Positions 56,270 through 64,000 of a DNA stretch of 64,000 nucleotides are shown here, one piece after another. The notes beneath the pieces are model-generated. The model was not told the DNA's origin. It saw only the letters and a program-made list of their open reading frames with translations, and did not search any database. This DNA comes from Blastobasis lacticolella. Its lineage: Eukaryota; Arthropoda; Insecta; Lepidoptera; Blastobasidae. The position numbers and the translations under genes were made by a program. Where the stretch lies: assembly GCA_905147135.1 (NCBI GenBank), contig LR990050.1, positions 10,228,001 to 10,292,000 of the forward strand, read 5' to 3'. Positions within the stretch are counted from its first letter, which is position 1. Each line of letters begins with the position of its first letter.

Positions 56270-56420
56270 AAATAAATATTCGTGGACAAATTCACACAGC
56301 GCCATCTAGCCCCAAACTAAGCAAAGTTTGTACTATGGGTGCTAGATAACTGATATACTAATTAATTATTTTTTTTATATATACATACTTAAATATTCGT
56401 ACTTGTATTATATACGTCCC
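56270..56420 (-). mobile_element. SINE family A, head-less copy
   Basis: gtggacaaattcacacagcg, ccatctagccccaaac and ggtgctagataactgata match the 3' half of family A in reverse orientation, next to the RTE remnant. Confidence 0.75.
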
Positions 56421-57257
56421 AGTTCTTTTGAGACAGAATTCGAAAAATTTCGGGGTTGCTACGCTCCCTGAAGTTTTATAATCATTCACACCGCCCGCGC
56501 TGCATGCTCAATCCGGATTTTATAAACCAAAATATCAAAAATTCCGAGTTCGCTGAGTCGTTGCTTTATGTTACATTTATTGTGCTTACTGCTGCTTACT
56601 GTGCTTGTGCTTACAGCTCTTTTGGGCCAAAAGACGAAAAAATTAGCCTGCTATGACTAGAGTTCATCTATATTTTTATTAAGTAGGTAGTCAAATTTCC
56701 AAAATTTCGATAACTGCGCTCTCATTTCATATTTATGATAGTAAAAATGCTAACAATGTTGAGCTCACTGTGCTCGCTTATTAATTTTTTTGTTTACATT
56801 TTACAATTTTATAAAACCAAACTTTTTCTTACTTATATAACAATTATATATATCAAAAATGGCGAGATGCGCTTAGATATCCAAAAAACTCTTTTTTTCT
56901 TCTTTTACAATCCTCCGTATTTTCCTTTGCTTTATACATAGAGTTAGACAAAGACGATTCGTTATTACCGTCTAAAAATCTGAACTAAATAAAATTGATT
57001 GACACCACACGGCCATTGATATAATGTTATTATAATAATAATTTAATTAAGTGTACAGCTGTGTGTATAGCTGGAGGATTGCTAAGCCGGGTTTTACAGG
57101 GGAGCCAGAACATAACATTGGTTAACAGAAAATTGATAAGTATTTGTTAAAAGCTCAGTATCTACAAATTACAAAATTAGGAACGGTCACTGGTAGTCTG
57201 TCAGCCAGTAATAGTGGAATCTTTTTATTAATATAAATGTAAAAAATATATTAAATA

Positions 57258-57516
57258 ATCTTGGCATTAATGTCCCGGTTGTTCTCTCGTGCACGAAGGC
57301 CTGGGGTCCGCGTCGACCATGATCCAGTATTTGGCAGATCAGGTACATAATAACAGTGGAGCGATTGCCATCTGACCTTCTCGACCGGATTGGCTCCATT
57401 ACGATGTTCCCTCACCGTAAGAGCATCTGTTAGTGGTTAGTCATTATTGGTACATGGCCGCACTGGGGTTCAAACTCGATACCTCTCGCTTACGAGGCGG
57501 ACCCCTTAACCACTTG
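57258..57516 (-). mobile_element. SINE family B, full copy
   Basis: tggcattaatgtcccggttg, tttggcagatcaggtac, ccctcaccgtaagagcatct and the reversed head gttcaaactcgatacctctc, acgaggcggaccccttaacc. Head B box degraded. Confidence 0.8.
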
Positions 57517-57559
57517 TAGGTGCCTAATACTTGTAATAACTATTCCTATCCTACTTGGC

Positions 57560-57725
57560 TATTCCTATCCACCAGTCCTATTTCTATTCCTACTCCTTCA
57601 CTGTCCATGCTGCAAGACTTTGGAACTCTTTCCAGCACGAAGTGTTTGATAGCCAGTTCATTACTATTTTCAAAAGGCTTGTAAAGAAGTGTTATCTATC
57701 ACAGAGTACTTTAAAGTTATAAGTA
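57560..57725 (+). mobile_element. Non-LTR retrotransposon remnant: ORF2 C-terminal fragment
   Basis: Reads YSFTVHAARLWNSFQHEVFD, then SQFITIFKRLVKKCYLS and a stop. The AARLWN block followed by FK--LK is the usual last conserved segment of Jockey-like ORF2 proteins. Confidence 0.75.
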
Positions 57726-58639
57726 ATGCCTACATGTAGTATATATTATAAATCGATATGTATTTATATATCTACGTATATAAGTTGAATCAATTTAATT
57801 ATAATGGCCAAACCGAGCTTTCGGCTCGGCATTTTTTCTTTATACCGATAAACACTTACATATACAAATTTATCGTCCAATAATAATTCTGCATATGCTC
57901 GTTGCCCGAGAAAGACAGAGTAATGTCTGATAGTCGGACAACTTCCGACCAGATGGAGAAACTATCTGTAGAATGCTGCAGCTGGCTGTAATTGAATCCA
58001 GTAAACAGAGGGCAGGTTGTCATAGAGGGCGCTAGGTCATTTGAAAATATAAAATCAAACAATTGAAATGTCCGACCTAGGTAATCAGAATCTGACGTAG
58101 TCCAAATTTGACTAAATAAGAAACTGACCTCCTAAGAATCTGTCGTCCTGAGAATCTGATCTACATCGTCTAGTGCATTCTGAGTACTTCGCTGAGCTAC
58201 ATTCACGAATCATTAATGATTCGAGGATATCAAGCGGCGGGAAATTCACTTCACTACTTTCACATTGATCTATTTATTTGCTTCAAACAAGAAAAAACAT
58301 TCACAATCACAAATTACTAACAATAAGAAAAAAGATTTTGTTTAGCGGGAAAATAATTACACACAGATATAAACAGGAAAATTAAATTATGAACTCGAAT
58401 TTTGAATTTGTCAAAGACATTTCGGTATTCAGCCTACATTTCGCCGTGTCTCGGCGCCCGACAAAATTTTTAAAAATAAAAGTGTTGCATAATGATTAAA
58501 AAGTTATTTTACGTTACAGCTGTCATGAAATTAGTATGGGAGATGCTGCATCAAAAAGTAAATTTTTAAAATTTTATAGACTTGCGTGAAAAAAGTGTAT
58601 CCTTAAACAACTGTTTTCCAATATGAAATTAGATTAAAG

Positions 58640-58765
58640 GTTTTTACGGGGTCGGCAACGCGTGGGTGAAGCCCCTGGTATTGCAATACGTCCATAGGCT
58701 GCGGTGACTGCTTCCCATCAGGCAGGCCGCAAGCTTGTTTGCCACCTTTGTGGTATAAAAATAAA
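58640..58765 (+). mobile_element. Retrotransposon 3' tail (family D)
   Basis: ggggtcggcaacgcgtgg, cccctggtattgcaatacg, tccataggctgcggtgactg, catcaggcaggccgcaagct and ttgccacctttgtggtataa, then an A-rich tail. The best-preserved family D copy here. Confidence 0.8.
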
Positions 58766-58829
58766 ATAAAAAAATAACTGGCTACCTATCAAAGTTCAAA
58801 GGCGGACTTAAAACATTATCTACCAGTCA

Positions 58830-58930
58830 GGCGCTGTCCTATATGGCAACGGTTTTGCGACCATGGTCGTACAACGAACGTCGCCCGACTAATAGGAGAT
58901 CTCAAAACTGCCCATCGTACGAGTCAGCAA
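58830..58930. repeat. Small inverted-repeat element, second copy (right end lost)
   Basis: ggcgctgtcctatatggcaa, ggtcgtac and cgcccgactaataggagatc match the element at 2543-2658 in the same order. The right terminal repeat is truncated. Confidence 0.65.
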
Positions 58931-59643
58931 AGATAAAGATCGAAAATTGGAAAGTAATGTAAAAATAATTTTCTAAATGAATTATCCATTAGATTTTCAT
59001 TTCAAAACTTACAAAAAATCATAACATCCATCCATCCATTCAACCGCCCCAAATCGCCGACATACACGCGGGGAAGAACACGTGACACACAATTACATTT
59101 TCATAACAGCCAGCAAGGAGGTTGTTTGTTAATTAAAAACAGTTGAAGACGAGCTTGGGGACAGGAGTTGCAGCGGCATGTGGCGGCGGGGGGCCCGAGC
59201 CCGAGCCCGGGGCCTGGGGCCCAAATTGGATTAGGCGGGTACGGCACGCACGGCCGCCCATAACCGACGCATTATCAGATTAGACGCTACACCGCGCGAC
59301 GCGACCGCCGGCCGCCCGCCCGCCGCGCCACACGCATGCACTTGTTTTCTTAATCGGTGATCTTGTTTTGTTTTCAATGGGTGTCAAGGTCGTTTGGTGT
59401 GCATTGATGAGGTATTAGGAAGTCGTTTTATTGAAATCTTAGTTTGGTAGTTGTTATTTTGTAGGTACTAGACTAAGTATTTTAAGTAGGAACTTTAGAG
59501 CCCCTGATAAAAATTAATACTACTACTTTTTATACTAACTATTTTTATGAATTTGTTCTATCAAACAAATTTTTTAAAATGGTATGAGATTGATAATTTA
59601 TACCCTTTGTTGTGTAATCCCACAACAAAGGGTCGGTAGACGG

Positions 59644-59955
59644 AGCGTCGGTAGCCGGGTGGTTGAGTATCCAACTCGTAAGCGCGAGGTACCGGGTTCG
59701 AATCCCGCTGCGGCCATGTACTAATGACTCTTTTCTGAGTTATGTACATTAGTCGAATACTAACCGATGCTCTTACGGTGAGGGAAAACATCGTGATGAC
59801 ACATGCAAATTCAGACAATTGAATTGTAACCATGATCCAATCTGATCAGGTACTCCTGGTAACACAGGGTCACGGAGTTCGCTCCACTGTAATTATCTGA
59901 TCGCCAAATCCTGGATCATGGTCATGGCTAGGGACTAACGCCAAGATGATGATGT
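59644..59955 (+). mobile_element. SINE family B, full copy with tRNA-like head
   Basis: A-box-like tagccgggtgg (59652-59662), exact B box ggttcgaatcc (59695-59705), then a body with ctaatgactcttttctgagt, tcttacggtgagggaaaaca and gatccaatctgatcagg. It ends ggactaacgccaagatgatg. About 310 bases and the reference copy used for the others. Confidence 0.88.
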
Positions 59956-60464
59956 TGTGTAATCCCAAAATATACTTAAAACAAACATTACCCAAGTTAG
60001 ATTCAAGGCTCTGAACTTTAAATTTTCCCACAGAATTCTATTCTATGTGTTCTCATCTGACAGAGACAGACGTCAATAAATAATTTTCATGATGATTTCG
60101 ATGAAATAAAACCTTTTTCTTGTACCACACTATAGTAATACAGCACCAACCGTCCTTCAGTCCATGGTCTTACCGCATCTGTCCGAATCACCGTAGTTGC
60201 GCACGCTACTTTCCAGTGTCTCTTTACACATACAAATCCTACTTTATTCACTCTCTACTTCCCGTAACTTGGATTTTACAACATAGTCACAGAATGTAAT
60301 ATGGTGCCATGTGTGATTTCACTGATTCCCAAGGCACTGGTCATTCCTAGTTTGGGCACCAGGGCAACAAAAATTTTATGTTTTATGCGTAACTGCGATA
60401 TAAAGGGTACCTTGTCGTAATCGTATTTTAAATAAAGATTATTTACATATTATTATTATTAGAT

Positions 60465-60760
60465 ACTAGTGGACCCGGCGCGTCCACCTTACACCTACTC
60501 AACATCTACTCTACAACTACTTACCCTATTTTTCTTGTTTCCTGGTTTCATTAGGATGTTTTCTCTCACCAAATGAGATCATTTGGAAACAACTATTGTA
60601 TATTTGGTTCAAAAAAATAAAAAGTATTAAAAGTATCGTATGTCCGTCTCCTGGTTTTAAGCTACCTCCCCAACAATTTTCAGCCAAATCGGTTCAGCCG
60701 TTCTTGAGTTATAAAAAGTGTAACTAACACGACTTTCTTTTATATATATAAAAAAGACAA
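60465..60760 (+). repeat. Interspersed repeat fragment (actagtggacccggcg… family)
   Basis: actagtggacccggcgcgtc at the left, gccaaatcggttcagccgtt and cttgagttataaaaagtgta near the right, ending ttttatatatataaaaaag. Related to 16370-16540. Common moth repeat type as I recall it; class open. Confidence 0.6.
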
Positions 60761-61769
60761 AAACATATTTATTCTGCAGAGGTAGCGCAGCACATAACAG
60801 ACAGCAATATTTTCATTCTTCCGTGATCGAGTCAAAAGTGATCGTTGCGGCCGCGCACCGAATGTGGCGTCCGTCCTTTGATCCTACGAAGCGATTTTTT
60901 TCTTCGGAACGTCCGTCATAGAGAAGTTTCAGCAAGCGGCAGCCAGGTGGCGCACCATTGTTCCGTCTTCACTTTCATGAGCCCACGATTATGATCGTCT
61001 CACGAACGTTCACGAAGGCTGACGGCAGTGGCCAAATACCCGCGTTTTTTAATGTTAAAATTTTCTCTAATTTATTCTCTTTCTAACAAACTTTTAACAA
61101 CTACACAGGACCATGGTTTTTAGGTTTGTAATACACTATGTTCTTGAACCACAACTAACTAGGTACTAAACTATTTTGTATACCTTCGCCATAACACAAG
61201 TACCTGTAGTCGACTATATATGAAGGCTTTCTCCAACCGGGGAAAAAGCGAGTGGTGAGCAGCGAAAGTGAAAAAGTGCGCAGCAGTTGTTGTTGTTTGA
61301 TTGCAGGTCGCTAAGTGATCGCATATATCACCTCGAGAGTTCTTGTTTACCGTCCCCGGGCTCTCACTCGTTGATATATATGTAGGTATACTCCTGCACC
61401 GGTATTCTGACTCCCAATGTCTTAAAGCGCTTTGAAGTAGTCGTTTACAGGTACCTACTGCGATTTTTAGTTACATTAAGTTTTGTTATCTGTATTTTGG
61501 TTAGATGGGTTACTTAGTCGCCGTGTAACTATTACGTCCATGACGTGTAGCCGCTTCTACCTTTTTTGAGTAACTAAAATGGTTAAAGTTTGATGCCGAG
61601 GTAGGTATCATTCACTTTTAACTAAATTGATTGTGGCTGACAGTTACTAGGATTTTGTAGTCGTATAGAATCAGTTTAATTTATTGTATTTCTCTGTATA
61701 CCGGCGACCAAGTATTATTGGCATCGTCGGAACTCTTCTGGTCTTTGTAGGAGATTGTTTGAAAAGGAA

Positions 61770-62480
61770 AGGTACGAAAGTGAATGTAAGAAGATTATAG
61801 TAATGGTTTTTGGAAAAGGTGTAAAGATATGACCGAGTGTGCCATCAGGATTGCGGGTGAAAAATTGTAAGAGATGAGTTTGTAAATGCTATAGAATAGA
61901 GTGAAAGAGTTATTAGAGCCAATACAGACATAGACAGTAGTTTGCATGGTTATACTTACAATAATTGAAATTGTTTTGAAAAAATATTTTTCATTTGAGG
62001 ACTTATATTGTCTATCAGCCTAGTCACCGCTCTGCCACCGTGTAAGTCCGCCGAGTAGTCGCGTCTTGTCCGGCTAGTAGCAGCCAGACACATACACCGT
62101 ACCGTCGTATATACTTTACGCCCTTACTGGGCTATTCGATCAATGTTTATAAGGTATGATAGTGTAAAAGTTACGTCACAAGGAAAGTGAATGCAGGGTG
62201 CAATACAAGAAGGTGTCCAAAAAGGCACGTAATAGAGAAATGCTCGATCTAACATTAATGTATGGAAGCGAAAGTTGGGTATGGTAAAAGAAGCATGAAA
62301 GAAGGATAAATGCAATAAAAATGAGAGCGTTAAGAAGTATTTATCAATGATGATTGAATTGAGGAATAAATTACGGAAGTACGGGTTAGCGGAATAAGGG
62401 AACGTACTGGCGTGACAGTAAATGTCATAATGTCATAAGAGAGAATGAACGAGACGAGATTAAAGAAAAATACATAGAGA
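61770..62480 (+). mobile_element. Non-LTR retrotransposon remnant with a MYGSESW block
   Basis: Plus strand, many stops. GTKVNV and, one frame over, IVMVFGKG near 61770-61820; then LTLMYGSESWVW-stop-KKHERRINAIKM and RALRSIY at about 62250-62345; and RMNETRL near 62450. These blocks, in this order, follow the RT domain of a common group of insect non-LTR elements. Clearly inactive. Confidence 0.75.
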
Positions 62481-63522
62481 ACTGGAAAAATACCAGTCCC
62501 CACTGCAAAAAGGAGTGACGTTATGTATTGTCTCTTACTATGTACTTAGAAATGGCTTTTTACTTTGTCTGTAAATGTGTCTTACAGTTTATTTCGTACG
62601 GCTGATACTTCTTATAAAATTAAAAATTGGTTATTTAAAGGTATAATTTGGAAATATATCGAAATTTGTGATACTAATGTAAGTATACCTACTTTCTTTT
62701 TAATCGAATTGAACTAAAACGGCCCACGGGAACAAAAGATGGTAAGTTACATTGCCTTTATCATTCGATCCGGACTCAGTCACCCAGACATAAACGTGCA
62801 TCTAAGAGACACCTAAGCCAACACGATGTAACACGAAATTAGAGCAGTGGCAACTCAGAGCCGGGTAAATAGAGCAGACCGCGTCTATTTGCCATGTGCA
62901 GGCCCGAGCCCCGATAGCTCTTTATAGTTAGCGTTAGATCTGCGAAGGGGAAGATATCGGAGGACAGGACCTCGCTGCTTGTCAAAGTGGCCGCCGGCTG
63001 TTTGAACAACTAATGAGCGGCTCCCTGGAGACGGGTGTTTGCCCGCCCCGCTCCTCGGCCTGCGTTTTTCGCCAAGGTTGGCCGACCTCCGCCCCGCGCC
63101 CCCCGCCGCCCCGCGGCCGCCCAAGACGCTCCGCGGTCTGTTTGCCCACCACTCGGTGTCGTATCGGACTTTCGAGTGTAAATTGGAAAATTGTAAATCT
63201 ATGTAGAGATCAAGGACATGGTATGTATTTATGCGTCCTTTTGTGTATTATTTTCGGTGTAGACGCGGTTCTTTTATACTTCCGACGAAAAAATTGGGTT
63301 TTACAGGTTTAGCGAGTGGATCTGCATCGATTTAGATGCAGTTTTCTTTTTTAAAAAGCCAAATTAATCGAAATGGTTGTTAGCTTTGTTTCATTAAAAT
63401 CAGTTCTACTGAAAACTACAGTTTAGGTAATATTTGAGTATATCCACTTGGCCCCCGGGTTTCGACATTTTTCCGTCGGTTAGATTTAAGATTATGTAGG
63501 TATTACTTACGTAAATATCTTA

Positions 63523-63590
63523 TTGAGGAGGGTCAAGTCCAGCAGCGGACTGTGACGGGCTGCTGAAGTGATGTTGTGGTGATGCTCTAG
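63523..63590 (+). repeat. Fragment resembling the end of a short interspersed repeat
   Basis: gaggagggtcaagtccagca, gcggactgtgacgggctgct and gtgatgttgtggtgatg. The wording cagcagtggac … gggctgatgatg is a frequent repeat end in moth genomes. Short and degraded. Confidence 0.4.
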
Positions 63591-64000
63591 ATGTACATAT
63601 TTAGTTCACGGAAATTATTAAAAGTCCTTTCACAATTTGAACGCCATTGTAAACGTGAAATTCATTTTATCCAAAGAAACATTATAATTAAATCTAAAAC
63701 TCAAGCCATAATCTAAAACCTAAAAAACATATACCTATCCCCCTTTAGCTGCCAGTGGGGAGAGCACCCATATAGCTGGCTGCATTCCTCTGCTGAATGG
63801 CATCTTTATACGTTGGTCGAGGAACAAGCCAGCCTATGGCTACCGATGGAACGGATAATTTTATTCGAAATTTAAGAAAGGTAGGACAAAGTGGCCCTCG
63901 CAACCGTATATCAAAATCGATCAGATGACAATTTTGTTGACCTCTTAGATGCTTCCTGCTTAGTAGCTTTTGGTCATTCTGTTTAAGGATGTCTATCTCG

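Larger units (their letters stand above)
54490..56790. repeat. Zone of dispersed gagctcgctNcgctcgct motifs
   Basis: Copies near 54497, 54573, 54679, 54753, 55695, 56546 and 56757, each followed by a T-rich attta-like stretch; several are preceded by aaaaattt or ccaaaat. Spacing is irregular (about 75-110 bases in the first cluster). A further copy is at 44230. The RTE remnant and SINE at 55810-56420 interrupt the zone. Confidence 0.6.
52321..64000. other. Upstream flank of the homeobox gene
   Basis: No third gene seen. It holds SINE copies (53509, 56270, 57258, 59644), retrotransposon coding remnants (55810, 57560, 61770), an inverted-repeat element copy (58830), a recurring gctcgct motif zone (54490-56790) and GC-rich unique islands at 53880-54005, 59110-59340, 60835-61020 and 62985-63190 that could be distal regulatory DNA. 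The remainder is AT-rich without supportable features. Confidence 0.6.

Noticed and set aside
57856..58062. 68-codon minus-strand frame resembling part of a non-LTR endonuclease
   Set aside because: Resemblance is weak and no catalytic motif can be pointed to; left unassigned.

Overview
The window looks like a piece of an insect nuclear genome, most probably a moth or butterfly. Two conserved animal genes, both on the minus strand, sit in AT-rich DNA packed with decayed interspersed repeats of kinds I associate with Lepidoptera: tRNA-headed SINEs, non-LTR retrotransposon tails and small inverted-repeat elements. There are no bacterial features and no long uninterrupted genes; the coding sequence lies in short exons with canonical splice sites.

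Layout. At the left edge (1-1093) is the 5' part of a muscle protein 20 / calponin-family gene (Mp20): three exons, a TATA box and an initiator; the gene runs off the left edge. About 6.3 kb upstream of its start codon lies the stop codon of a PHOX2-type paired-like homeobox gene. That gene runs from the stop at 7343 back to an ATG at 51976, so 44.6 kb hold only four coding exons (51745-51976, 34308-34504, about 11936-12170, 7343-7557; about 292 codons). The homeodomain is split between exons 2 and 3, between homeodomain residues 46 and 47. Introns 1 and 2 are 17 and 22 kb. They alternate between transposon debris and GC-richer islands with homeodomain-like and E-box motifs, as expected for a developmental regulator with dispersed enhancers. 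From 51977 to 64000 is upstream DNA: a CpG-rich promoter zone to about 52320, then mostly repeats with a few GC-rich islands. I found no third gene there.

Repeats. I recognise at least two tRNA-headed SINE families (several copies each), a repeat with a conserved inspection-style consensus that I call family C, seven non-LTR retrotransposon coding remnants, about seven different small inverted-repeat elements, and a large minisatellite (49141-49995) with a 62-bp unit made of two 31-bp halves. The minisatellite lies inside a larger transposon-like repeat and is bounded by inverted repeats. A short TTAGG-like interstitial tract lies near 46.1 kb.

How the parts relate. Mp20 is a muscle structural protein and the homeobox gene a likely neuronal regulator; their adjacency gives no evidence of shared function. 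The most interesting features are the homeodomain exon squeezed between two transposon remnants, a perfect inverted repeat of homeodomain-type sites just upstream of the homeobox ATG, and the minisatellite nested in a mobile element. All family assignments come from reading motifs by eye, without database searches.
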